Shown here: positions 24,377 through 37,588 of the stretch, in pieces
Layout: each line of letters opens with the position of its first letter
How positions within the stretch are numbered: position 1 is the stretch's first letter
Assembly: GCF_023343835.1 (NCBI RefSeq)
Contig: NC_064433.1
Span: 68,036,032-68,100,031 of the forward strand
DNA: 64,000 nucleotides
Direction of reading: 5' to 3'
Origin: Lagopus muta
Taxonomy: Eukaryota; Chordata; Aves; Galliformes; Phasianidae
Translations under genes and position numbers: made by a program
The notes under the pieces: model-generated
Seen by the model: only the letters and a program-made list of their open reading frames with translations
The model's database searches: none
What the model was told of the DNA's origin: nothing

Positions 24377-27300
24377 GAACAGGGTCTGCAGTCAGTAGTA
24401 GTGCAATTTTAGTGAGTTGCTCAGCACAGTAAAATTAGCCTCCAAAGGACCATCACGCTGAAAATCTTAGAGATGATAGGGACACCAACCCAGTGCATCT
24501 TTGCTGCTGGCCCATCCTGATTCACTTGGGTACTTCCTGTGCAAAAGGTCACAGTTGGGGCACAGCGACTCTAGGAGTGGTGTCTTAGTGAGGAACATGG
24601 AAGAGAGATGGAGAATTCACTGATGTGATGAATGTTGCAGTGTGGTCAATCACTGCCACACACAGTGACTTGCAAGGGAAAAAGTATAGAAGGAATTATC
24701 AAAAAATAATGGTAAAACTTTAGACTTACAGAAGTGGTAAGTTGGGATCAAGGGAACTATGCATCTGGTCTTAAGTTGCTTTCCAAGGTCTATACAGCCA
24801 GGTGCCTTAGAAATAAAATTTCTACTGTAAAAGCCTGTGTTCTTTCTATCTGTGTTTTTCCAGCCCGGTTGAATTAGAAGTTCAAGCTCTCAAAGCCTTA
24901 GTAGTGCTAAGAGAAATTTGTGTAATGGTCTGGGAAGTCTTAGGCTCTGAATTCTGGTCACAGAACAGAACACTATACTGAAACCCAAGTCTAGGAATGA
25001 GCCATAAGCTCCCAAGGTCAGAATAAGTGACTAGGCTCTGTCCCATCTGGGTGGGCTGAGCTAACAGTAGAGGAAGAGTGGATCAGATTGTAGAAGTTGC
25101 ACTGACAGCCCAACACAGATGAAGTCAGTCTTCACCAGTTGAGACTGACCCTTTGTCTACAAACATAAGAAAAGAAAGAAAACTTTGTTTATATTTTTAC
25201 TTTGACTGGACATTCTTTAGCAAGCACAAGAAATAGTTAGATATCTTAACTGCATTTATGAGTGCTTTAACACCTACAGCAGTACTGCCTGGCTCCATAC
25301 AACAGCTTTAGGAAAAGCAAAGAAATGGGATCAAACCCATTAATAACAGTTCTGATAGTTAAATAAGCACAAGTAGCATTAAAGGGCTATGTGCCTTTCC
25401 CTGTGCAGACCTAAGCCAACTGCAGTCAAAGAATGTCTCCACGCAAGAGATACTGATGTTTCTTGGTTCTGTGTGGAACATCATACAGAATACTTCTGGG
25501 GCAGCTGGTGGTGGATGAAAAAGGTAATCTTTTATACTACTGAAAACTACTTTTTCAGCACAATGATGATTCTTGTGAGAATGATCTGTTTGCAGTGATC
25601 ATTTCCCATTTTTGACTGAAAAGCCCAAACCTGAAAGTTTTAAGACAATGCCTAAAAAATGCGGGACTTCAATTGTATTAGTCATTTGCTGGATATTGAC
25701 ATTCTCCATCCAAGCTCCATCCATCCCCTCACATCTCTTTAGCTCTCTGTCCAATTGCTGTCAAGAGCAGAGTCACAACTTGAGCCATAGCTTAAGGTTT
25801 TTGTAAAACCCTTTGTTTAGAAAAATATCTGGAGAAAAATAGATTCTATTTTTAAAAGGAAAAAGAACTGTCAAAAAAAAAAAAAAAAAAAAAAAGGAGA
25901 AAATGGAATAATTGAAAGAGAATAGAATCAAATAGTAGAGGTACCATAAAACCTGCTCCTTATAAGCCTTATTCTTTATCACTGCATTTGTATATTGCAT
26001 AATCTTTACTTCACTGCTCTGAGTACTGAAATTAGACATTAGACATCTGGTGATGATAAACAGATGCAAGACTCTCTGTGCAGCTTCTGACCTGGATGGA
26101 GAGCAGCATCTCTGATTTAGAACCTGGGTTGGCATGGTTTTGCATTCTGAGAAGTTTATTTTGTCTCACAACAAAACTGTCAGGAAAGAGATTATTTTGC
26201 ACATAGCACGTACGACATCCAGCATGACTAATTTTGGTTGGCCTTGCTAGTTTTGGTTATACAAAAATAATATGTACGATTTTGTTCACACTCAATGTCT
26301 TCTAGCAGTTTAAATGTGGTTGTTATTAGCAAGGACTGAAAAAGAATGAGGAAATGGCTTCTAAAAAATGCCTGTTAGCAGGGAGAATCTCTTGAGCTGA
26401 CGAGAGATTAGACTACTCTCAGGAGTTTGATTCAGGACGATGTTAAACGTATGATTAAACACCCTACAGACCATGAGTTTAGCAACCACTTAGATACAAT
26501 ATACCAAATTAATTCCTGGTGCATTATAGTACTTCAACGGGGTTGTACCAAGAGGTGAATTTACAACATGCAGACACTGCTGAGTGAGAAATCCATAGAT
26601 GTACAATCAACATCATGAAAGTACTTACAATTAGATTTCTCAGACTGTTTTCCTTTTGGGCGCCACTGACCAAAAATACACTGGAACAGAGCTTGTCAGC
26701 AAGGGTTGCAACTATAAAAATATGAAGGAATAAGAATTAAAAGCCTTTAGTCTAAGTGACATTCTATTGTGCAACTCTTTATCAGTTCTGAGTGTAAAAA
26801 GTACCAGAATTTTCTCTATGGCTCACCTTTGTCACAGATAATGTAAAACTGTAAACTGCCACATAGTAGTAATTCATTGCTGGCTCACTGTTGAGCCAGT
26901 ATCATTTCCCCTTAGCCTCTGGCACTGAATGGTTTGTGAACGAGGTTATTCAGATTGTGGTGTTGGGACAGGACATGGAAAAAGGAAGTGAGTGAGAACG
27001 GTAGTACACTGAAGGACAGGTTTCCTCATCTACCTCCTGACTTGACAGTTGGTTGCTGCTTGACATATGCCTCATATTTCAGAGTATGCCAAACTGCTAT
27101 AGAAGTTCTGACAGAGGATGACAGTGGCTTTCCTGAAGCCCCCTCTTCCTCTGTAGGGACAACACAGGGTTCCTGTAAACACCACCTTAAACAGGTTTTA
27201 CTCCCACGGTCAGGAACTGTGGGCAGTCAATAGCTCCTGTGTGGGCAGCACTGTAACATCAGCCTCACAACAGCAGCCTAGGGAAGCACACTGCTTTCAG

Positions 27301-27929
27301 CCAGAACTGATGCAGTGGAGGGCTGAATTTTACTTCCTTCTGCGTTACAAATACGGAAATTAGCGTTCCACTAGCCTTCATAAAACAATGTGGAAAGTGA
27401 AGACCATTCTGTGTATTATACAAAACTGTGAATGTTACTACACAAATAGATTTACATCAGAGTAAGACTATTTGCTGTACTATGTCATATTAACCTAAAT
27501 TCAGTAATCCCATTGAAGCAAACTGTTGGCTACCATGTATTCTTTTAGTCTGGAGAGGAAGGAATTTATTTTTTACTGCACTCAGGCTTGTAGGTAGAAA
27601 TCCCACAAACCTTTCCAATACTGGAGAGTAACTGTTTTTTCTTGTATAACAACATGCTGCAGCAGATGGCCAGGAGTAAGCGGGAACCTTCAGGGCATCC
27701 ATATGGGAAGGTAACTGGACAGCTAACAAAACATGGCAGCATTGATGAAATTCTCTTGATACTCAACAGCATTTATTCCCCTGTGACAGTGCTACTGATC
27801 TCGACAGAATTAGAAGCTCCAAAGCATTTTGCCAATGATGTGTGGCACAGAGCTCTTGATACAGATGCAGTCAGCTTTCCACAAGCATAAGCCACCCATG
27901 TAGCTGAGCCCACCACGAACATGCAGGGT
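24377..27929. other. Intergenic, no gene seen
   Basis: This is AT-rich unique-looking sequence. It includes an A22 homopolymer at 25874-25895. Chance frames reach 120 codons (25773-26135 minus, its middle made of Phe from the A run). No exon or RNA gene was recognised. Confidence 0.55.
25874..25895 (+). repeat. A22 homopolymer
   Basis: Twenty-two consecutive A residues between GTC and GGAG in AT-rich DNA. No associated retrocopy was recognised. Confidence 0.95.
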
Positions 27930-28345
27930 GTTAAAAGCCCATCATGTTGATTAGCTCTGAGCTGAAGCAGCCAATCATTTTGATCTCCTGGCAGTGTGTC
28001 AGGCAGATGGAATATTAATCTTCTGAAATATCATACCCTGCAATTTATAATAATCAGGGGACTGATGATAAAAATCTAGACCGATATTAGGGAAAATGGG
28101 CCATTTAATAATCTGGTTTAGGCAGACTTAGATAAATGGGTAAGAGATTCCAGACATATTTGAAGGCTTTGAAGGCACCAAGGAAATAATCCATTTAATT
28201 CAATAAAAGTCCAGTCTGAAATTGCCTCATTTGCAGCTTGCTTGACATTTGCTGAAATTTTTGGTGCCAGTACAATAAAATTGTTCTCACAGTACAATTA
28301 GAGCACTCAGTGACATATTATTGAATGAGGCATTCAGTGTCTGAC
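27930..28345. promoter_or_regulatory. Candidate conserved non-coding element
   Basis: This roughly 400-bp AT-rich block has no simple repeats and dense homeodomain/POU-like cores: TTGATTAG, ATATTAATC, TTTATAATAATC, CATTTAATAATC, CCATTTAATTC. Several recur at short spacing. CAGATGG (E-box) and CCAATCA (CCAAT-like) are also present. It has no coding potential. The texture is typical of deeply conserved developmental enhancers, but conservation was not tested. Confidence 0.3.
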
Positions 28346-31300
28346 TAAACTTTTTGTCTCCAAACTACAGACATAAAATGTTTTAACATAAATTGGACGT
28401 GAGAACTGAATAGCAGTTTAAATGCAGAGACCGGTCAGGGTTCCTCTAACTCTTTTAAGAGCATCCCAGGCTGGATTCTCCTTGCATTATAGAGGTACCA
28501 GATGACTCCTGCTGTGTTCTACACTATTTCAAAATCACCCTGAAGAACTGCAATTAACAGGGTATTATTTTTCAGATGAATCACTATTGACACACAGTGA
28601 CACCTCTGTCCAGAATGGGAGCTTGTTAGCTATCTTATAAATCACATCACCACAAAAGCAAGTGGTCTGCAGATACATGGCACTTCACACACTGTTGCTC
28701 CCCACGCAGTGGCTGGCTGGAGGACTGAGCTGTGACACCATATTAAACTGCCCAACTAGTGTTTATGACTTTATTTCTCTTCCTGGACCAGTGTTTGCAC
28801 TGATGAAATGCAACCCCTGATTGGACAGTGAAAGGGAGTAGCACAGATCTTCTTCAACAGCTATGCCTGTAAAAATCTTACTAACACCAAGGAAGGAGGC
28901 ATGATCCACAGCTGATGAAAGTCAAGAACTTAACATCTCACACAAACAACACAATGGACTTCCCTTTTACCTGTTCAAGGCACTGGAGACAAGTATTTTG
29001 TTAATATTGCTGCAGCTTGTCTGAGAAGTGACATCCAAATACGTCTATCTGGAATTGTACAAAGCAGAGGCCACACACAATCGCTTACCTGTTTTTTGCT
29101 AATGCAGTGGTTTCACATTAGTTTTCCAAGCTATTTGTTCTCAAATTGGTCTCTTGCTTTACCACTGAAACTGAAATGCAAATCAGTATTAGTAATGAAA
29201 GCCAGGAACGTGCTGAGTTTAAAATCAGGGCTGTTTGTTTCTTTCAGGTAAAAAGAATAAATTGAATAAAGATTAAAGAATAATTCACTGAAGGACAAAG
29301 ATGACAAGGAACGATACAGCTTGTTTTATTTACCTGAAAGGGAAGTGCTCCTGACAGAGAAGCCAAGATAGACGGATTTGCTTTTACTCAGAAACACTGT
29401 CCAATTCTTGAAATGCCAACAACGAAAAAAAAAATCAGGAAGTAGGAATGTGGTCTAATGTCAAACAAAAGATGTAATTTCAAGCCATGAAACAACAGAT
29501 TTCAATGGAATGGCACATCCTTCATTTGGTCTGCAGATTGCACCACACAGCTACAAACAAAGGAGTCCCTAAAACTTTGTGGGTGGCAGCACAAAGGAGG
29601 CATAGAGACCCTCTGGATATATTACAACATGATGGTAGAACTCTGTTTATGAAGTCAATCTTTCATTCTCTGCCTTCAAATGTCTACAGTTATTCCTCTC
29701 CTCAGTTGTACAAATGGATTATTTGGACAAGACTAACCTGGGCCACCACTACAGCACTGAGGCTGAAATTCTGCCCCTTCCTGGGGAACTGAAGCAGAAC
29801 AGTGATGGCTGCAGCACTTGCCTCCCTGCCAAGGGGCTCCTGAAAAGGAACTTTAAAGAGTGATAGCTACCCACTGGTATATTCTGCTCCTGCTGGCTTC
29901 TGACTGCTCCCACTCAAAGAAAGCAAGAGGGTTTGCAGGATGCCTTACCAAAGCCTCAGTTTCCCTTCTGGGGGTCGCTTCTGTTGATGGAAGGAGGCTG
30001 GCACAGAGCTCTGACATCACTATCTTGTTAACAGGAAGCCACAGGAGTTAAAGACCACCCCACAGGGATGTCAGTGATGGGAGGGGCTGAACAACTGTAC
30101 AGAAGGACTCAAAGTGTTTGTCCTTAAGACACGTCAGCCCCTCAGCCACACTCTTTCATATAAAAGAGCCATGAAACTACACTCTATTTGTCCTTATTCT
30201 TTCTTGATACTCCTAGGTACTACCTGTAATTTCATTTTATAACTTTCAGCATTCCGCAGAGGCATAACTCACGGCCTTCCGAGATACAGTGATTAAATTC
30301 ACCAACAATGAGATTTCTATCTTTCATGGAATGTTTTTGCTGTCACACATGGCTCATAAAATGTTTCATCAGAGTTTTCTGTCATAATTCTCAGAGGAAG
30401 ATGAAACAATTTAAAATCAGAATAATAGAATGATGGTGACTGCAGTGTGTTGCTGACCTGCTGTGAAGCATTATTTCTTAAGTAATTAGAGCTCCATAGT
30501 CCATCTTAGGCTTTTCTGTGCTTCACAAGCACTGGTACAGCACTGCACCCTGCTCCAACACTAACATAAAGATAATAATATTTGCAAGACTGTTTTCTAG
30601 TTCTCTAGGCAAGACGTGCTGTTTAAAAAAAATATATCTCAAACATCATCTTCATCTCAGAAAGTGACTAAATGGATCTCAAAATGCACATCACCATCTG
30701 GATCAAGAAATAATTATTTTTGGTTAGCATTGCATGCCAGAGAATTGCTGGGTTATAAACAAAACTTAACATAAATTAGCTATCATAAGGAAAGGTCAGG
30801 AAAAAAACAAACACTTTAGACAGATGTGCTCCTGTATTCCTGATCTTTATGCTTCCAATACAAATAAAAAGAGATGGCTGTAATTTGTAGTCTCAGATAT
30901 TTGAGGTCAGTAGCACAATAAAGAATGTGTAATGCAAATTTGAGTTAATTACTCTATCTGATGCTGTCAGAACCCACAGCCCATTGCAAGTACAATAATT
31001 CACTTGTTGGTTGCATGGGCCAGGATACCCTTGTTTGATCTGTAGATAATATTCTGTAATTCTATAGATACATTAATTAGAAAACTCAAAAACCTACCTG
31101 GTGGTTTCTCATTCTGACAGCATTTGACAGCTCTGTTTGCATCAGCCTCAGGAGACCATCGAGTCCATTTGGAGTAAGGCACAAGACAATGCAGTGGATT
31201 ATTTGGGGCTCAGCTGCAGAGCTGTGGTGACTTCCTATTTTAAGAAAGAATACAATAGCTTCAAGTGAGTGGGGGGATTCGACACTTTCACAGTGACCAA

Positions 31301-32117
31301 GGCAATTACATTTTGTATCTGTCTCTCTTCGGTTTTCAACCCAATGGTAGGAAAATGCCTTTTGATGTTGTTTTTAGAACAAGTGAACAATAGTAAATTA
31401 TCTGGAACACTCCAAACAGCAAAAGCCAAAATTAATATGTACTTGACCGGGTTGCAGAATTTTGAGGCTGACCTTAATAAGGCCAGGCATTCATCGCTAT
31501 CTCTTCCCCTTCTACCTACCCACAAAAAAAGGATGTTCTGATGGGTAGAGATTGACAGAGTGGAGCACAGGTAGGGAGTTAAAAAAAAAAATCCATTATG
31601 CCTTAATAAGACATTCTTATCATGATGTTTAATCAGAATTGGTGATCTCACTGAAATACTCTCTGCAGTTTTAAGTTTTTCAGGAAGTAATATATAAAAA
31701 CACACTCAGCTAACTTTAGAAATTGCCTTCAGAAAGAACTGCACAAATATTTTGATTAGTCCCTTCAGCCAGCGTATTCATAAGACTACTAGCAGAGGTG
31801 TCAGTGCACGCAGTCTTGGTCCTGCGGCTGGAATCCGGTTGACCATCCTAGTGACGCTGCAGTTGGAAGACAGCTTACTTCTTCACTGTGTTGTCTAAAC
31901 AAGGCTGCAGGGAGTATAGTTAACATGTTTTCATAGCTACTTTAAAACCACAAGTTTCCTGAATAATGTTGTACACTTTGCATTAATTAGACACAGTTTG
32001 AGTTACTGTTATTAAAACGCACGGAAATTACCTTGAAGAGTTAATTAAGATGTGTCTTTCAGATGAATACAAATTTAGGATTAGTTTCAGTCTCTGAAAG
32101 TTAACAGTACCAAGCTT
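28346..32117. other. Intergenic, no gene seen
   Basis: This is AT-rich DNA. The longest frame away from the CpG islands in this half, 156 codons at 31235-31705 minus, shows no recognisable domain and is within what chance gives for 64 kb. A slightly GC-richer patch is at about 29740-30060. Nothing was recognised as an element or RNA gene. Confidence 0.55.
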
Positions 32118-32140
32118 AAAAAAAAAAAAAAAAAAAAAAA
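32118..32140 (+). repeat. A23 homopolymer
   Basis: Twenty-three consecutive A residues, flanked by AAGCTT and TCAGG. No retrocopy body was recognised upstream. Confidence 0.95.
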
Positions 32141-32219
32141 TCAGGCTATCAAAAAGCAGCAGAGCACAGCAGTGTATCTGCAATGCTATCAGACTGCTAG
32201 ACAGCTATTACAAGCACAG

Positions 32220-32420
32220 CAGCTGATGGATTTACATAATTTCAAATGTAAAAAGTCATACCTTTATTCCAAAGAAGTGGGACGGCATTACAGCTGTTAA
32301 TTGAACCTCATGACACTGCTAGGAGTCAGTAAAATGTGAATGCCTGTTTTGTAGATGTGTAAATTAGCCCATTTATCACTTAATATTTGAATGCACTTGA
32401 TCAGGGGAAGGTGAACAGGA
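32220..32420. promoter_or_regulatory. Candidate conserved non-coding element
   Basis: This repeat-free block holds clustered motifs: CAGCTGTTAATTG (E-box beside a homeodomain core), CCCATTTATCACTTAATATTTG and GCACTTGATC. It has no coding potential. The evidence is motif density and uniqueness only. Confidence 0.22.
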
Positions 32421-35400
32421 GCCTTACTATCTATTGATTTTAGAGGATATAGTTTCTCCAGAGGTTTAGAGAAGGTGAATTCTATTTCAAAAAAATGAAA
32501 TTGCTTGGAAGAGTAAAGACTGTTTAGTCTTCTACATTTTCCCCAAAAAACTCAAAATTAATATTCTCCTTTTAGTGTACATAATACTTCAGAAAATGAA
32601 ATATATAGGTTTAGGAAGTACGAAATAAGCTGCTTCTCTGCTCTACTAGCCTACTAAATGTTTCTAAGAATCCTTCTCCTGTAGATTTAATTAAAGGTAA
32701 CGATGTTTAAACTACCAATCAAATTTCTAGTCAGTCATTCCTAGAAGCAAGGAAGTAGCACTACAGCACGACGACATATGCCTGTAACTTCCAAGGAGGG
32801 GGGCAAGACAGATGAGAAGAAAGCAAGTTGAACAAAGTAAGATCTCAATTTTCAGAGAATTTAGAATATCTCAAGTTTATTTGCTCTAGATGACAAAATT
32901 CTGTCAATAGTGGATTCTGTCAATAGTGTCACTTTTTTCAAAAGACAAAACACATTGAAAGAATAGATGGAATGAAATATTTTGTGTCGTACAGACTCAG
33001 TGTCGCACTCAATAAAGGTTAGTTTAAGATGACTGCTCTGTGAAGTCAACAGACATGTCAATGAATAGTAAAAGGACTGGTGGTGTCTCTAGCATATGGC
33101 ACTTCTTAGAACTGTTAAGGAAGGCCTGATCTTGTAATTCAGTGGGCAGAAAAGCAGCTGAAGCTAAGTGGTCCTAAGGCTTTCAGCTCTCTGCCCACTT
33201 CCCATCTGTTCCAAAAAAATCAGGACTCAGCAGATAATACATTGCAGAAGAATCATGTTACTGATCACACAAAATTACGTGGTGCCTCCCTTATTCTGAT
33301 TGCAAAACCTTTGAGAAAGCAGAGCAGATGCTGAACAGGTAATGGAAAGGGACAATCAAAAATGTTGGCAGAACTGTAGAAGCCTTAATGTGATTTCCGA
33401 CAACATTACAGCTGTAAAACCTATAAAGACAGGCGTAATTAGATCTCACATTCCAGGCAGAAAGCTGAGTCCTGCGCCACCTAAAGTGATGCTTACCTCA
33501 GTTCTCTTCAGCGGTAGTTAGTCATGCCTTGGCTAGGTCAACTTATCCAACTTCCTTTAAAGCATAATGTCCTGACAGCTGCTAGGAACAGGATATCTGA
33601 CATGATAGGTATGGCAAATACTAAATTCCTGGAAAGGCCTCCTTTGAGCCCACTCTTTGATATTTCCTTTCCTATGGAAATGGGCAGAACTGTCAACATC
33701 ATTGGAAAATGCAATTAATCCAGGGTGAGGAGATCACTGCCATAACAAAGATGCAGACAAAATCGCTTTTTCTTCTCCGCATATCTAATATTCAAACGTC
33801 CTGGCCAAGCAGTAAGTTAGGCTTACGAGACTGAAGCCAGAAATGTTCCAAAGCTTTGCACTTGACTTTGATTCCTACTGTGAAGTGCTACGCTAATAAA
33901 TATCTGATATATAACCAGGACTTATTCACTGGAAGGATCCCAAATTGTTCTGCATGCTATATATAGGAATAACTTCATATGTCACTGAAATGTGGTTACA
34001 TCTGAAGTGAAAGGGAGGGCAGAAAACAGAAATATTGCAGCAATGATGTGAAAAAAAAAGGATCTGTTAATTTTAAAGGCAGATGAATTGTCATTTCTTG
34101 AGCCAGAATCAGAGCCTTTGAAGCCCACTTATTTTACAGAATCACAAAATGTCTTCAGTGATGCCCCAGCATCAGGTTTCTGGCTCTCCGTTACTGCTGA
34201 AACACAGTGATCCTGTGCAGCAGCTCTCTGCATTTGTTCTTTAATCATAATACCATTTTAAAAAATATAACTGCAAACAGCAGGAGGACTTGGCATGATG
34301 CTATCTACTCCAAACAGAGAAGATAAGGCAGCACAGAAGGAAAAACAGATAATAAATTACCTGGCAACAGTACCGATAGGACATCCCAGTAGTTCTGGTG
34401 CATTGCAGTCACCAATGCATTCATCCTCACAGCAGCCTTGTAAAGATAATCAGTTGTTCATAGGAGGAGCCAAAGGCTCGGGAAGGCTCATGGTCTCTGT
34501 ACATAGCAGCTGTTCTTCAGTCTAAACTATAGTGTCATGGCCTCACCAAAGCCTCCATGCAGAGGCTGTGGGTTGGCTCCTCTCTCTGACTACAGTGTGA
34601 AACTTGGACAAGTTCCACCAGAGTCTGGAAACTCAAATCCTTGGACCTAAAAGACTCTAAGAACATCCACATGGTCATAAAGTATGGCCAACAGTTTGGT
34701 GGTTACTTTCGGCTGTCGCTGCAGAATTTGTGTTCTAATACATCTTCCTATATGCTGCTAGGTATGCTGTGCCCAAGCTGTTTATCATTCATTGACCATG
34801 GAGCTGGAGCTCTCCTTTGGTTCCTTCACAAGACTGTACACTCCATCTTACCCCAAAGCTGCTCACCATAACTGCTGGCAGAGCAAATAAGCATCTCCAA
34901 AGCAAAAAAAAAACAATGCTAATGTTGGAGAAAGAAGTCAGTGACTCACCACAGCTTTACAGGATGAATGGATTAACTCCCTCGGTTAAGACTGAAAGTT
35001 GTCCATAGGTGCAGGACAATTCTCTTAATTAGTATGAAAATTTCTCAACAGAATAGCATTGTTAAGGTGCACTGAGAGTCGCCTATTTCCCTAGAAAGAC
35101 CAGGAGCAAAGGGCAGCCATAGCACCTGGTGGGCAATGAGCTTATCAATCAGGCAATCTCGCAGTGTTGGACACAAGCAAGCAGAGAAGGGTGGTGACAG
35201 CAACTACCTAGGAAGCACTAGGAAAGGCAACAGGCCAGGTAGGTCCAAGGTCAAGCTAGGAAATCCAGATAGCACAACAACACAGCACCTGGTCTGAAGG
35301 CCCAGCTGGAGCTGAAGTGGGCAGTGGATGTACCAGGGGGCTCCAGGCAAGACCTGTCAGGGCCAATAATGCTCAGGTGCTGCCCTGGAGCAAATGAGTC

Positions 35401-36865
35401 TGTTAGCCTTCTCAGGGCTCTGGCAGGTGTTTTGGTCGACTTGTTTCCTAAAGAAGAGTGTTTTTATCAAAAATCTGAAAGCTTTTCACACAGATCAATT
35501 TTGAATTTTCTTGATAAGGGGATAGAAAAAATCTATGTGGGTAATAAAAATGCACTATAGTTTTTAAGGCTGTTACATTCAACAGAATTTTACAAGGGAT
35601 AAAAAATATTTAAAAAAAAATTTCTAGATAGAAATGATGTGGGCACAAAATCTCAGCTGAGGCACCAAGAAGAGTGCAAGATCTTCCATTCCTTTCTCCA
35701 CAAGACTAGATGTGGAGCAAGTAAACCTGTGAGAACAAATCGCTGAAAATCCCCTTGTCTTACCAGGAATGTTGGATGTGCCACACTGAACCTATTAATT
35801 GACTTCTCAAAGGAAAGGAGTGTTTTTGCAGATAAATGATTCTGCAAAGGAGCTGAGAAATCTTACTTGGGATTCCTCTTGTGAAATGAATTTCAGAGGC
35901 AGGCTGATACCTATTTTCGAATAGAATGGAAGAAATAAATGCTGTTCCCAGTGATGAGATGCCTCTTCTGTAAATAAAGCTAACAGTTGAAAGTGACAAA
36001 TTCTGTTGCATTTAAAAAACAACGAAAGGGAAATTCTCACATTTCTCTGAAGGATGTATTTAAATTAATCTCCTGACTAAATCTTCCTGGCTCTTCTGTA
36101 CTGCTTTTATTTAAATCATTTCTGCCTCTGGTTTCTAGCAAGCTTCTCTAAAAATACAGGCAGTACAGAAGTTACATGTAGTTGAGTTTGGTGAATATGT
36201 GGCTTTTCGAATGTCCTTCAATATTTGCTTTTTTTCCCCCCACAACACAACTTTCAGGGTCATCTGGTTATATGAAAATGGAAAAAGCAAAAAGAAGTAA
36301 GTCTTTAGCTCCTATTACTGCAGAGAAACATTTCAAATATATGAATTGTAAAATCTCACAAGCCAACGCACAAATAAGATGAACCTTACGCTTATTAATT
36401 TTTAAGTGTCATGATATTCAAGCCAATCACATAATTTTTGAGTGTGTGTGCTCCATGATATTTGAATGTCTGGTTTGAAAATGCTGAACTTAATAGTACT
36501 ATTATTTCCTACCTATTTTATATTTATATTATTGAGGCGTAAAATTCCAAGCTTCAGCAAACTAGAACTCTTTCTTGTCCTGGGGTGATAAATCCCCTCA
36601 AATAATGAAAATACTGACAGAACTTTAACTATACTGTCTCAAATGAGACATAATGATTTTTAGCTTCTAATTAAATGCATATTTCTTTCAAAATCAGCTC
36701 TTACATAACTTGTAAATCATTTTGGTGGCAGCTCAGAGGGAAATAAGGGGAATGTTTACATTGGCAATCTTTGTCTTGGCAAGAAAAAAAGAATTTTTAT
36801 CTGAACCTAAGATACATAAAATACATATACACATATGTTTATATATGCTGTGTAAAAGAGTTCTT
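32421..36865. other. Intergenic, no gene seen
   Basis: This is unique-looking, AT-rich sequence with a moderately GC-richer patch at 35080-35440 that could be a decayed interspersed repeat (contains GCCAGGTAGGTCCAAGGTCA), though I cannot name it. A 15-bp direct repeat lies at 32898-32928. Frames are all under 85 codons and uninformative. Confidence 0.5.
32898..32928 (+). repeat. Tandem direct repeat of 15 bp
   Basis: ATTCTGTCAATAGTG occurs at 32898-32912 and again at 32914-32928 with one base between, a recent-looking local duplication. Confidence 0.9.
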
Positions 36866-36914
36866 AAAAAAAAAAAAAAGGGGGGGTGGGAGTTGGGGAG
36901 AGGGAAGGGAGGGA
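36866..36914 (+). repeat. A13-14 run passing into a G-rich tract
   Basis: A run of 13-14 A is followed directly by seven G and then repeated G3-G4 runs separated by 1-4 bases (GGGGGGGTGGGAGTTGGGG, then GAGGGAAGGGAGGG). It matches the simple G-quadruplex pattern on the plus strand. Confidence 0.85.
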
Positions 36915-37534
36915 ATCGTGTCACTTCAAGTTTGCAGACAAATTAACAGGTATTCTGCTGCCTCCCTGTGGAGGCTGGGATGCCTTCATCTACAATTTCT
37001 CCTGAAACCAGCATCAAGCATAAGAACGTTTTTTTAGTTCATCCCAAGTTGCAAGAGTATTTTTAATTATATGTCTGGTTAACGAGTACAAACATTACAG
37101 TGCATCAATACAAATGAAGGCTGAAGGATATCAACATATTGGCCAGCCCACGAGAGGAAATACCGTGGAGGCATAGTCCAGTCACAGGTGGCTGCACAGT
37201 CCATGAGCTCAGTACCTGGTGCTGGACTAGGAGCTAGGGCTGCAGTCTGAGTGAGCACTAAGAATAATATTATATTATGTATATATTTCTACTGATTTAA
37301 CCCCAAATTTGCTCACTAGAGGGTAAGTGTGGATCCAAGGGAAGCAGTAAGCTGGCATCAGTGCTGACTTAGATGGGCTCCAACTGCTATAAAAATGTAA
37401 TTTCTAGTTTGGGTTTCCCTTATCCTTGTAGGGTACAGAAATGTTTCTGTTCCATGTCATTTCTGAGGGAAAAACTATGTTGACAAGTAACTTGGATTCT
37501 TGAGAGTGGAAGACAATACTCATTTTATAGGGGG

Positions 37535-37588
37535 AAAAAAAAAAAAAGAAAAAAAAAAGAAAAAAAAAAAAAAAAAAGAAGAAGAAGA
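37535..37588 (+). repeat. A-rich low-complexity tract ending in GAA repeats
   Basis: Long A runs interrupted by single G residues pass into (GAA)4. It is flanked upstream by GGGG. Confidence 0.9.

Noticed and set aside
31235..31705. 156-codon minus-strand frame in the desert
   Set aside because: About the longest frame expected by chance in 64 kb of this composition; no recognisable domain, promoter or splice context.
34134..34165. ACAGAATCACAAAATG resembling a minus-strand CR1 terminal octamer
   Set aside because: The adjoining sequence lacks the expected reverse-complement CR1 blocks, so the match is too short to support.
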